A DNA stretch of 64,000 nucleotides from CAYRFF01 sp964423575. GTDB taxonomy: Bacteria; Bacteroidota; Bacteroidia; Chitinophagales; Saprospiraceae. The notes under the pieces were generated by a model, which was given only the letters and a program-made list of their open reading frames with translations, had not been told where the DNA came from and ran no database searches. Location: contig CAYRFF010000008.1 in NCBI GenBank assembly GCA_964423575.1, forward strand, positions 18,070 to 82,069, written 5' to 3'. The stretch's first letter is position 1; the number at the start of each line of letters is the position of its first letter. The position numbers and the translations under genes were made by a program. Shown here one piece after another: positions 9,720-18,322 of this stretch.

Positions 9720-12245
9720 ATGAAATTGCCAAACATTAATTTGAAGTATTTTAGTATGCTCCCAGATAAATTAAAACAACTTGGTCTTATTGCATTTTTT
9801 ATTTGCGCAAGCTTAACAATACACGCCCAATTGCATGGAGTCGTCACTGAGAACGATGGAAAGGCGTTGGCCTATGCATCTATTTATGTGCAGGGAACGA
9901 CGATAGGAACAACTAGTAATGAACAAGGAGAATACTTCCTCAATCTTGAGGATGGCAATTATGTCATAGTATGTGAATACTTAGGATACGGGGCTGTAGA
10001 AAAACAGATTTCCATAAAAAGCAATGAAAGATCTGTTCTCAATTTTCATCTTACATCATCTGCGATTCACTTGGAGATGTTAAACATCTCAGCGGATAGG
10101 GAAGATCCTGCTTACGCTGTAATCAGGCAAGCTCAAGCTCATAGAAAAGACAATCTCAAGGTTGACCTGCCGCAGAGTTGCGAAATGTATATGAAAGGAA
10201 ATATTGCACTAGGCGAGTCACCCGATAAGTTTATGGGTGTAAGCATGGACGAATTGCGAGCTTCAATTGATTCCATGGGGACTAATATTATGTACTTATC
10301 TGAGACGGTTTCTACTTTATATAGAGCAGAAACCGGCCTTCAGGAAGTTATACATTCCAGTCGAGTAAGCGGTAGTTCTATGTATTCTTTTAATCGGGGT
10401 GCTATGGTTGAATACTCCGTTTATGAACGTAGCTTGAATTCTCCTCTTGGCAGTCTTATTAACCCTATCGGTCCTTCAGCTTTCACTTATTATGAGTTTA
10501 GACTTTTGTCAAAAGACATAACGAACAAGGGAACAGTCAACACTATTTCCGTTAAAAGTAAGAATACATCCGAGCCTACTATTGACGGAATAATCTATAT
10601 ATCCGAAGAAGCATGGCAAGTTGACGCATTTGATTTTACAACTACAGGTAAACGCCTCAAGCAAGAGATTCTCGATACTGTGCGCTTACAACAAGAATAT
10701 ATAAAGGCGGGGGACAGGAAAGTGCTATTTAAGAATCGAATGGATATGCAGATAGGTTTACTTGGTTTTACTGTTGATGGAGTGTTTTTATCCGTGTATA
10801 CTGATTATGAGTTTGGAGAAGCAGCAGTTTCCGGTATTAGTAAAAGACAAGCAGTAACATTTCAGGATTCGTCAGAGACGCGGAATACGGAATACTGGGA
10901 TGGTGTCAGACCTGTGAAGCTCAGTGAACTGGAATCCAAAGATTATCATGTTAAAGATTCTATCTCGATAGTTATCAACTCACCGGAGTACAGAGATTCT
11001 ATCGAAAGGATTTCCAATAAATATAATTTAATGAATCTTCTCACGGGCTATACATTCAGAAAGTCGGCCTATGGATTCCGTGCCAGTCATGATGGACTGG
11101 GAGTGGGTTTAAGCTTTGATCCTGTAAGGGGTTTTGCACTTCCGTTTGACCTGAGTTTTACTTTCAAAAATAGATTTACTATCAACGGCGGAATAAGTTA
11201 TGGTTTCTCAGATGAGCTTATCAGATATAATGCAGGAGTTTCCTATAAAATCAATCCCAATAGAAATCAAAGTATAAGTTTTGCTACCGGAACAAAGATT
11301 GCCGATGTAAACTCTATTGAACCATTTACGCGAGGAATAAATGAATTTATGAGTTTATTATTTCATCAAAATCTTATAAAATATCATGGACAGGAATATT
11401 ATAGGTTGGATTATCAACAGCGGATTATACCTGGACTTAATCTGAAAGCACATAGTGAATATGTAATCAGGAATCATCTGCAGAACACTACTGAATATAG
11501 TTTCTTATATAAGAAAAGATTATACAAAGACAACATGATAGATATGGGTGAAAACCTTAATCATGGAGGGCTGGATAACAGATTGTTTAAAGTGACATTT
11601 AATGTAGATTACTTTCCCGGCACAAGATTTACAAAATATCCGAGTGGTGAAATCCGCACTTATCAGCCAAAGTACAATAAATTCTCCCTAACTTATGATA
11701 TGGGAATTCCTGTATTTAATACAAGTGTGGAATACCAGAAATTTAAGCTAGCTTATAGCAGTAGAATAAGAGGTGGGTTTGGCATGGATGGAAGCCTCCA
11801 TGCTTCCGTCGACTTTTTTCTGGGAAGACGCAATCCGGGAATTCAGGATTTTATATGGATGAATGATAACGGAAGTATATATACCAATGCATTTGACATA
11901 AGTCAACGATTCCTGGGAATGGATACGTATGAGTATTTTACCGATCAATATGCAATGCAATTGCATTACTACCATAATTTTGAAGGAATGATACTGAATA
12001 AGGTACCGGGCCTCAATAAGCTTGGCTGGAATTTAACTGCTAAATACTCAGCTGTTTATATGCCGGAAATGCCGCTATATATGGAAGTTGGACTTGGTAT
12101 TGATAGAATAGGCTGGAAATTATTCCGACCGTTACGATTTGATGTTGTTCTTCCTTCTAAAGATTTTAAAATTGAGAAATTACGTTATGTTATAGGGATG
12201 AAAATAGATCTTGGCGCTTTAAGTCGAGGAGAAATATCATTTTAA
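9720..12245 (+). CDS. DUF5686/carboxypeptidase-regulatory-domain outer-membrane protein
   Basis: 841 residues. The signal-peptide-like N-terminus (GLIAFFICASLTIHAQ) is unusually far in, at about residues 22-37. The start may therefore be the internal Met at residue 14 (MLPDKLKQLG). A carboxypeptidase-D regulatory-like domain follows (LHGVVTENDGKALAYASIYV to GYGAVEKQIS, about 38-105). After it comes the long DUF5686 region and a C-terminal beta-barrel ending in aromatic-containing strands (RGEISF). The architecture resembles TonB-dependent receptor N-termini but has no plug. The role is unknown, probably in the outer membrane. The stop overlaps the stop of a convergent small gene by 4 bp. Confidence 0.85.
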   Translation: MKLPNINLKYFSMLPDKLKQLGLIAFFICASLTIHAQLHGVVTENDGKALAYASIYVQGTTIGTTSNEQGEYFLNLEDGNYVIVCEYLGYGAVEKQISIKSNERSVLNFHLTSSAIHLEMLNISADREDPAYAVIRQAQAHRKDNLKVDLPQSCEMYMKGNIALGESPDKFMGVSMDELRASIDSMGTNIMYLSETVSTLYRAETGLQEVIHSSRVSGSSMYSFNRGAMVEYSVYERSLNSPLGSLINPIGPSAFTYYEFRLLSKDITNKGTVNTISVKSKNTSEPTIDGIIYISEEAWQVDAFDFTTTGKRLKQEILDTVRLQQEYIKAGDRKVLFKNRMDMQIGLLGFTVDGVFLSVYTDYEFGEAAVSGISKRQAVTFQDSSETRNTEYWDGVRPVKLSELESKDYHVKDSISIVINSPEYRDSIERISNKYNLMNLLTGYTFRKSAYGFRASHDGLGVGLSFDPVRGFALPFDLSFTFKNRFTINGGISYGFSDELIRYNAGVSYKINPNRNQSISFATGTKIADVNSIEPFTRGINEFMSLLFHQNLIKYHGQEYYRLDYQQRIIPGLNLKAHSEYVIRNHLQNTTEYSFLYKKRLYKDNMIDMGENLNHGGLDNRLFKVTFNVDYFPGTRFTKYPSGEIRTYQPKYNKFSLTYDMGIPVFNTSVEYQKFKLAYSSRIRGGFGMDGSLHASVDFFLGRRNPGIQDFIWMNDNGSIYTNAFDISQRFLGMDTYEYFTDQYAMQLHYYHNFEGMILNKVPGLNKLGWNLTAKYSAVYMPEMPLYMEVGLGIDRIGWKLFRPLRFDVVLPSKDFKIEKLRYVIGMKIDLGALSRGEISF

Positions 12246-12529
12246 GATGGATCTGATGGTGCATCGGGATCGTATCTCCAGTCCACAAGGTTCAAATACA
12301 TCAGTGCGACACCAAAGAAGCACATAAACATATAGATTATTGCCCGAATTGTACCATTCATATAAGATAACCAACGCATAAAGGTGAATTGCAGGCCCAT
12401 TAAATCAAGAACCATAGAGCAAAGCCCCACGGTTACTAAAACAAATCCCAGAGTTACCATAAATGGCTTCATACACTTATAAATTTGATGTTTAAACAGA
12501 TTAAAGATTCCTGTGTTTAATAATTTCAT
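12242..12529 (-). CDS. Small hypothetical membrane protein
   Basis: 95 residues with two predicted transmembrane helices (PFMVTLGFVLVTVGLCSMVLDL and TIRAIIYMFMCFFGVALMYLNLV) and a short acidic/proline tail (DWRYDPDAPSDPS). The Met at residue 20 (MKPFMVTLGF, codon ending at 12472) is a plausible alternative start that would leave a 76-residue protein. The gene overlaps the DUF5686 gene tail to tail by 4 bp and begins 52 bp from the divergent HMG-CoA-lyase-like gene. I do not recognise a family. Confidence 0.6.
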   Translation of the reverse strand: MKLLNTGIFNLFKHQIYKCMKPFMVTLGFVLVTVGLCSMVLDLMGLQFTFMRWLSYMNGTIRAIIYMFMCFFGVALMYLNLVDWRYDPDAPSDPS

Positions 12530-12581
12530 AAATTTATCTTAAATTTAGCTTTCAGACAAGAAAATAGACCCGGAGAATCCG

Positions 12582-13430
12582 ATGATGAAGCTTATTGAGT
12601 GCCCACGTGACGCAATGCAGGGAATAAAAGAATTTATTCCTACAGAAAAGAAGGTTGAGTATATCAATACTCTGCTTCAAGTTGGCTATGATACAATCGA
12701 TTTTGGAAGCTTCGTTTCTCCTAAGGCAATTCCACAGATGCGCGATACTGCAGAAGTGTTGGGTCAACTTGATTTGGGCTCTACCCAGACGAAACTTCTT
12801 GCTATTGTAGCCAATTACCGAGGGGCTGTCGATGCTTGCAAACATAAAGAAATTGATTTCCTGGGGTTCCCTTTTTCCATTTCAGAAACCTTTCAACTCA
12901 GGAATACCAACTCAACTATCGCGGAGTCCTTTGATAGTGTAAAAAGGATTGTAGAACTAGCGGATAAGAACGATAAAGAGGTAGTTATCTACATATCAAT
13001 GGGTTTTGGCAATCCTTATGGAGATCCATGGAATACTGAAGTTGTTGAAAACTGGGTGGTTAAAATTGCTGAACTTGGAGTAAAGATTTTTGCTCTTTCT
13101 GATACAATCGGTGTCGCTCAGGACGAGAGTATACGTTATATATTTTCACATCTTATTGAAGAATATCCGGAACTGGAATTTGGAGCGCATTTCCATACTC
13201 GCCCTGAAAGCTGGAGGGAAAAGGTTCATGCAGCTTATGAAAGTGGCTGTAGAAGATATGATGGTGCCATAAAGGGCTATGGAGGATGTCCGATGGCAAA
13301 GGATGACCTTACCGGTAATATGCCTACAGAAATGTTGTTTCATTATATGAGATCAGAAAATATACCATTTGCGATTAACGAAGAAGCATTTGCTAGAGCT
13401 ATGCAGATGGTACTTAACATTTTTCCATAG
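12582..13430 (+). CDS. Hydroxymethylglutaryl-CoA lyase-like enzyme
   Basis: A TIM-barrel protein of the HMGL-like family, 282 residues. HMG-CoA lyase splits HMG-CoA to acetyl-CoA and acetoacetate. The metal/substrate motif is seen as ECPRDAMQG near the N-terminus (PRDGLQ in most relatives). The two His ligands appear in GAHFHTRPE, and the active-site loop Cys in GYGGCPMAKDDLTGNMPTE near residue 235. No leucine-degradation partners are adjacent; the next gene, 5 bp downstream, is a GNAT acetyltransferase. The fold is secure. The exact substrate is likely but not certain because the PRDG motif is altered. Confidence 0.85.
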   Translation: MMKLIECPRDAMQGIKEFIPTEKKVEYINTLLQVGYDTIDFGSFVSPKAIPQMRDTAEVLGQLDLGSTQTKLLAIVANYRGAVDACKHKEIDFLGFPFSISETFQLRNTNSTIAESFDSVKRIVELADKNDKEVVIYISMGFGNPYGDPWNTEVVENWVVKIAELGVKIFALSDTIGVAQDESIRYIFSHLIEEYPELEFGAHFHTRPESWREKVHAAYESGCRRYDGAIKGYGGCPMAKDDLTGNMPTEMLFHYMRSENIPFAINEEAFARAMQMVLNIFP

Positions 13431-13435
13431 AATCC

Positions 13436-13879
13436 ATGATCACCTATTTTACAAAAATTACATTTGGTAGTCCGGCTTATGATGAGGCGCTTAAACTTCG
13501 TTATAAGCTCCTTAGAGAACCACTTGAGATGAGCTACGAAATAGATGATATAGTGCAGGAAACGGATCAAATGCACTTCGGTTTATATAGACTATCTACA
13601 GATACTTTACTTGCCTGCGCCAGCATTATTCCTGAAGGGGCTCGGTGGAAAATGCGCCAGGTTGCTGTTTCTCCCGAGTATCAAACCAAAGGCTATGGGC
13701 GTTTATTAGTTCTGAAACTGGAACAATTTGCGAAAGCTTCTAAAGCTAAAGAAATATATTGCCACGCACGTATGAGTGTGGACAATTTCTATGAAAAGTT
13801 ACAATATCATAAGATAGGAGAAATCTTCAGTGAAGTTACCATCCCACATATTAAAATGGTTAAGAAAATAGACGAATAG
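13436..13879 (+). CDS. GNAT family N-acetyltransferase
   Basis: 147 residues with the acetyl-CoA binding core (VAVSPEYQTKGYGRLLVLKLEQFA), matching the V-x-x-x-x-Q/R-x-x-G-x-G/A pattern of GNAT enzymes. A late AxxFYEKLQYHKIG segment follows (MSVDNFYEKLQYHKIGE). The acceptor is not predictable. It is probably cotranscribed with the lyase-like gene 5 bp upstream. One copy of the 12-mer ATTTGCGAAAGC occurs inside the coding region (FAKAS). Confidence 0.88.
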   Translation: MITYFTKITFGSPAYDEALKLRYKLLREPLEMSYEIDDIVQETDQMHFGLYRLSTDTLLACASIIPEGARWKMRQVAVSPEYQTKGYGRLLVLKLEQFAKASKAKEIYCHARMSVDNFYEKLQYHKIGEIFSEVTIPHIKMVKKIDE

Positions 13880-14237
13880 TTATTCTGTTGGAACTATAAC
13901 TAAAGGTACAATAAAACAATGCTAAAAGCCTAATTAAGATCAATCGGGGAATTATTTTTTGTAAAGAATAAATAAAGCTTTACAATTGCCTTTTAGTCAA
14001 TAAATTATTCAGAAAAGATAGGATGATGTGTAGACTTCACCGTATAACACAACAACCTAGCTATAATCAATATTTTGAAGGATGTCGGGCCACTTTTATT
14101 GACTAGCAATAATAAGAAGGTTATATGGAGTATATAACTCGTGACCTATGTTTGACCGAAAGAAAAAGATGCTATCACTAAAATATTTCTTTTATAAAAG
14201 GTAGATTTGTGTCGTTGAAACAAGAAAAAGTAATGTA
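13880..14237. other. Intergenic region upstream of nhaA
   Basis: 358 bp, AT-rich, between the GNAT gene and nhaA. I see a candidate -7 element at 14202-14209 and no open frame, tRNA or strong terminator hairpin. Confidence 0.5.
14202..14209 (+). promoter_or_regulatory. Candidate -7 element of nhaA
   Basis: TAGATTTG fits TAnnTTTG and lies 28 bp before the nhaA ATG. No convincing -33 TTG is seen at 17-23 bp spacing. Confidence 0.4.
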
Positions 14238-15563
14238 ATGAGCGGACAAAAACATTATCCGATTGATAAAATAAACAAGCCACTTCAAAGATTTATCCAA
14301 AACGAAAAAGCAGGTGGTATTGTATTAGGTATAAGTGTAATAATTGCTTTAATATTAGCAAACTCACCACTATCGCAAGCATATTTTAATTTATTAGCTC
14401 ACAAGTTTGGCTTTCAATTTGATGGTCAAAGCTATTTGGAATACAACATCCTCCAGTGGATAAACGATGGTTTAATGGCTGTTTTCTTTTTTGTAGTAGG
14501 CCTGGAACTTAAAAGAGAATTTGTAGGTGGAGAACTTTCTCATCCGAGAAAGGCACTTTTACCTATTGTAGCAGCAATAGGAGGGATGCTTGTCCCAGCA
14601 CTCATTTATTTTTCCTTAAATAGTACAGGAGAAGCTTCAAATGGCTGGGGAATACCCATGGCTACCGATATTGCATTTGCATTGGGTGTTTTATATCTAT
14701 TAGGAGATAAGGTTCCGCTTTCTCTAAAGGTGTTTTTAACAGCTTTAGCTATTGTTGATGACATAGGCGCTGTTCTTGTAATTGCTTTATTTTACACTTC
14801 TGATATTTCCGGTATAAGCCTGGCTTTAGGGTTAGGAGCAGTATTTATTATGTTTATCGGAAATAGATTGGGAATACGCAATGTTTTCTTTTATGCGATA
14901 TTTGGAATCATGGGCGCTTGGATTGCTTTCTTATTGTCAGGCGTTCACGCAACTATTGCTGCTGTTTTAGCTGCGTTTACGATTCCAGCCGATATGAAAA
15001 TAAAAGAGAACCTATATATAACAGATATTAAGAACTATCTTAAAAAGTTTATAGCGACAGACCCTAACGATGAAATACCGACATTGACCAATAATCAATT
15101 ACATATTTTGGAGGAGATTAAAAGAGAGACTAATGAGATAATTCCTCCTTTACAGCGGTTAGAACACGCACTACATCCTCTTGTTACATTTATGATTCTT
15201 CCTATTTTTGCTATTGCCAATGCAGGAGTTTCTCTCGCCATTGATTTTGAGCACCTTTTTAGTTCAAATGTTGCTCTAGGTATTTCGCTTGGTCTTTTAG
15301 TTGGTAAAATTATAGGTGTTGTAGGTTTTACTTTACTAATGGTGAAACTAAAAATAGCACCTTTCCCAACAGGTATGAATACCAGAAATCTTTTTGGATT
15401 AGGGTTGTTAGCTGCAATCGGCTTTACAATGTCTTTGTTTATAACATCCTTAGCCTTCACGAGTGAAGAATATATGACGCAAGCTAAAATTGGAATTTTC
15501 TTTGCTTCAATTATTGGAGGAATAGCAGGATACTTGATATTGAGTAAGAATTCTAAAAAATAA
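14238..15563 (+). CDS. nhaA: Na+/H+ antiporter NhaA
   Basis: Exchanges cytoplasmic Na+ (or Li+) for H+ across the inner membrane, for sodium and pH homeostasis. The ion-binding Asp pair is present near residues 174-175 in AIVDDIGAVLVIALFY. Other NhaA landmarks are WINDGLMAVFFFVVGLELKREF, GWGIPMATDIAFALGVL and the C-terminal GLLAAIGFTMSLFIT. At 441 residues it is longer than the ~390 of E. coli. The extra residues form a hydrophilic insert at about 257-305 (KENLYITDIKNYLKKF...), common in non-proteobacterial NhaA. It is transcribed alone with about 350-bp spacers on each side. Confidence 0.97.
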   Translation: MSGQKHYPIDKINKPLQRFIQNEKAGGIVLGISVIIALILANSPLSQAYFNLLAHKFGFQFDGQSYLEYNILQWINDGLMAVFFFVVGLELKREFVGGELSHPRKALLPIVAAIGGMLVPALIYFSLNSTGEASNGWGIPMATDIAFALGVLYLLGDKVPLSLKVFLTALAIVDDIGAVLVIALFYTSDISGISLALGLGAVFIMFIGNRLGIRNVFFYAIFGIMGAWIAFLLSGVHATIAAVLAAFTIPADMKIKENLYITDIKNYLKKFIATDPNDEIPTLTNNQLHILEEIKRETNEIIPPLQRLEHALHPLVTFMILPIFAIANAGVSLAIDFEHLFSSNVALGISLGLLVGKIIGVVGFTLLMVKLKIAPFPTGMNTRNLFGLGLLAAIGFTMSLFITSLAFTSEEYMTQAKIGIFFASIIGGIAGYLILSKNSKK

Positions 15564-15884
15564 ATTTTCTTCACGAAGTATAAATTAAGAATGGAAAAGG
15601 TGGACAGTTCATTTTGTTCGTCCTAAATGTTACATAGACAATTATATATTTGTCGTGTTATAAAATAAAACTAAATAGCTTTACTGATATCGGAGGTGAG
15701 TTGAAGACAAGTATTATTTAATCATTTCTATGCTATTCTTTCTAACAAGTTATCATCCTACATATACTTGTTGGCAAAATAGAGTATATCAGGTACAACA
15801 ACGTAACTTAAGTTAAGCTAAAAGACATCAATATTTCAGATTGAGGACTTAAGCTGTTATTTTTGCAATTCTAAGAAAATACTG
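15564..15884. other. Intergenic region between nhaA and dusB
   Basis: 321 bp, AT-rich and without a gene. Two TAnnTTTG matches are present, TATATTTG at 15645-15652 (no gene follows closely) and TATTTTTG at 15858-15865 just before dusB. No strong terminator hairpin is seen after nhaA. Confidence 0.5.
15858..15865 (+). promoter_or_regulatory. Candidate -7 element of the dusB-cca operon
   Basis: TATTTTTG followed by C matches TAnnTTTGC and ends 19 bp before the dusB ATG. Confidence 0.45.
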
Positions 15885-16883
15885 ATGGTTAAAATTGGAA
15901 ATATAGAACTGGGGGAGTTCCCTTTTATTCTGGCACCGATGGAAGATGTAAGTGATCCTCCATTCCGTGCTCTTTGCAAGGAACAAGGTTGCGATATGAT
16001 GTATACGGAATTTATTTCTGTAGAAGGATTGATACGAGATGCTGAGAAGTCCGTAAAGAAGCTTGACATATATCCACATGAAAGACCTATTGGCGTTCAG
16101 ATATTCGGAGCGGAACTCGACTCGATGATGCGGGCGGCGGAAATTGTCACTGAAGCAAAGCCTGAAGTACTTGACATAAATTATGGTTGCCCTGTTACTA
16201 AGGTTGTAAAAAAAATGGCTGGAGCTGGGATTCTACGCGATGTCGATAAAATGGTAAAATTGACTGATGCTGTCGTTAAAAGCACACACCTTCCTGTTAC
16301 GGTTAAAACTAGACTTGGTTGGGATGATGACAGTAAATACATCGTTGAGGTCGCAGAAAGACTTCAAGATGTCGGAATTCAGGCAATCTCTATCCATGGT
16401 AGAACAAGAAAACAGATGTATAAAGGAACTGCTGATTGGAATCTCATCGCTGAAGTGAAGAATAATCCGCGTATGCATATACCCATATTTGGTAACGGTG
16501 ATATTGATGATCATGAGAAAGCTATGGAATATAAAAACAAGTATGGCGTAGACGGGATTATGATTGGAAGGGCAAGTATTGGTAATCCTTGGATTTTCCG
16601 TGAAATAAAACATTATTTTGAAACTGGAGAAAAACTCCCTCGTCCGTCAATTAAGGAACGTGTCGAAGTGATTAAGCAACATATCAGACATTCATTGGAG
16701 TGGAAAGGTGAAAAACTTGGAGTCCTTGAAATGAGACGACATTACAGCAGTTATTTTAAGGGAATCCCCAATATTAAACCGTTTAGAAGCAGATTAGTGA
16801 CTGAGGATGATCCAGAAATTCTATATGCAATCCTGGATGAGATGGAAGAGGAACTTTCCGGCTTTACAGAACTTGTACAGTAA
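15885..16883 (+). CDS. dusB: tRNA-dihydrouridine synthase (DusB type)
   Basis: An FMN enzyme that reduces specific uridines in tRNA to dihydrouridine using NADPH. The N-terminal FMN-binding APMEDVSDPPFRALC, the active-site Cys near residue 102 in NYGCPVTKVVKKMAGAG, IHGRTRKQMYKG, and the phosphate-binding FGNGDI and MIGRASIGNPW are all visible. The length of 332 residues is typical. Only 2 bp separate it from the CCA-adding enzyme gene, so the two form a tRNA-maturation operon. Confidence 0.95.
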   Translation: MVKIGNIELGEFPFILAPMEDVSDPPFRALCKEQGCDMMYTEFISVEGLIRDAEKSVKKLDIYPHERPIGVQIFGAELDSMMRAAEIVTEAKPEVLDINYGCPVTKVVKKMAGAGILRDVDKMVKLTDAVVKSTHLPVTVKTRLGWDDDSKYIVEVAERLQDVGIQAISIHGRTRKQMYKGTADWNLIAEVKNNPRMHIPIFGNGDIDDHEKAMEYKNKYGVDGIMIGRASIGNPWIFREIKHYFETGEKLPRPSIKERVEVIKQHIRHSLEWKGEKLGVLEMRRHYSSYFKGIPNIKPFRSRLVTEDDPEILYAILDEMEEELSGFTELVQ

Positions 16884-16885
16884 GA

Positions 16886-18322
16886 ATGAGTAATACGATT
16901 GAATTAAATATTTCAGAGATTGAGTCGCGTTTCTTTGAGGCAATTTATAATGCAGCAGAAAAATTGGCTTGTGATGCATATGTCATCGGTGGTTATGTAC
17001 GAGATCAGATCCTGGGGCGTTCAACCACAGATATTGATATTGTAACAGAGGCTGATGGAATTAAACTTGCCGAAGAAGTTGCAAAACTATTACCGGGTAA
17101 TCCAAATGTTATAGTCTATAAAAACTTTGGTACGGCACTGGTTGAAATTGATAATTATCAATTGGAATTTGTCGGAGCACGAAAAGAATCATATCGCTCC
17201 GGTTCACGCAAACCTAAGGTTTCAAGAGGCACTATTCAGGATGACAGAAACAGAAGGGATTTTACCATAAATGCGCTATCTGTTAAGCTTAACAATAGTA
17301 ATAAATATGAAGTTATAGATCCATTTGACGGATTGAATCACCTGCTCAACGAGAAAGTTATTAAAACACCATTGGAACCTGAAGCTACCTTTTCCGATGA
17401 TCCACTGAGAATGATGCGTGCTATACGCTTTGCCACTCAACTTAACTTTAGGATTGATCCAGAGACTTACAAAGCTATTAAAACCCAAGCATATCGACTG
17501 GAAATTGTCTCTCAAGAAAGAATTACAACGGAGTTAAACAAGATAATTGAAGCTGACAAGCCATCGCGTGGATTTGAAATGTTGCTTGATACTGGCTTAC
17601 TGGCAATATTCTTTCCGGAGTTTGTGAAGCTGCACGGAGTTGAAGAAAAGAATGGTAAAGCGCATAAAGACAATTTTTTTCATACTCTTGAAGTGCTAGA
17701 TAACGTAGCAGAAAAATCAGACAACCTATGGTTAAGATGGGCAGCATTATTGCACGATATAGGAAAACCTGACACTAAGCGCTTTAAGAAGGGGACAGGC
17801 TGGACATTTCATGGGCATGATGCATTAGGTGCTAAGATGGTCAAACCAATTTTCAGAAGACTACGCTTGCCTCTTGACCATAAGATGAAATATGTAAGAA
17901 AGCTCGTCAGACTTCATTTAAGGCCAATTGCACTCACATTTGATGGAATTACAGATAGCGCGGTAAGAAGGCTACTATTTGATGCAGGGGAGGAAATTGA
18001 TGATCTGATGATTTTGTGCAGGTCAGATATCACCTCTAAAAATCCCACAAAAGTTAAAAGATACCTTGAAAACTATGAAGATCTCGTATCCTTAATCAAG
18101 GACATAGAGGAAAAGGACAAGCTAAGAAATTGGGAACCGCCAATTGATGGCCAAGAAATCATGGATACATTTGGCTTAAAACCATCTCAGGAAGTGGGTA
18201 TTATTAAAAATAAGATAAGAGAAGCTATCCTCGATGGAAATATCCCTAACGATTATGATTCAGCATATAAATACATGCTTGAACTAGGGGAGCAAATGAA
18301 TTTAAAAGTAGCTACTTCTTAA
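16886..18322 (+). CDS. cca: CCA tRNA nucleotidyltransferase with HD domain
   Basis: Adds or repairs the 3' CCA end of tRNA. The N-terminal class II nucleotidyltransferase core has GGYVRDQILGRSTTDIDIV (catalytic DxD), RRDFTINALSV and PLRMMRAIRFATQL. An HD phosphohydrolase-like domain follows at about residues 260-350 (HTLEVLDN, WAALLHDIGKPDTKRF, FHGHDALGAKM). Length is 478 residues. Some HD-bearing members act as poly(A) polymerases, but the core motifs fit a CCA enzyme. The 3' end overlaps the convergent M1 peptidase gene by 11 bp. Confidence 0.93.
   Translation: MSNTIELNISEIESRFFEAIYNAAEKLACDAYVIGGYVRDQILGRSTTDIDIVTEADGIKLAEEVAKLLPGNPNVIVYKNFGTALVEIDNYQLEFVGARKESYRSGSRKPKVSRGTIQDDRNRRDFTINALSVKLNNSNKYEVIDPFDGLNHLLNEKVIKTPLEPEATFSDDPLRMMRAIRFATQLNFRIDPETYKAIKTQAYRLEIVSQERITTELNKIIEADKPSRGFEMLLDTGLLAIFFPEFVKLHGVEEKNGKAHKDNFFHTLEVLDNVAEKSDNLWLRWAALLHDIGKPDTKRFKKGTGWTFHGHDALGAKMVKPIFRRLRLPLDHKMKYVRKLVRLHLRPIALTFDGITDSAVRRLLFDAGEEIDDLMILCRSDITSKNPTKVKRYLENYEDLVSLIKDIEEKDKLRNWEPPIDGQEIMDTFGLKPSQEVGIIKNKIREAILDGNIPNDYDSAYKYMLELGEQMNLKVATS

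Noticed and set aside
15095..15574. 159-codon open frame on the minus strand
   Set aside because: Lies wholly over the 3' half of nhaA, which is certain from its motifs; treated as a shadow frame.
13880..15884. nhaA as a horizontally acquired island
   Set aside because: Longer spacers on both sides drew attention, but there are no mobility genes, repeats or clear composition shift, and NhaA is common in the phylum.
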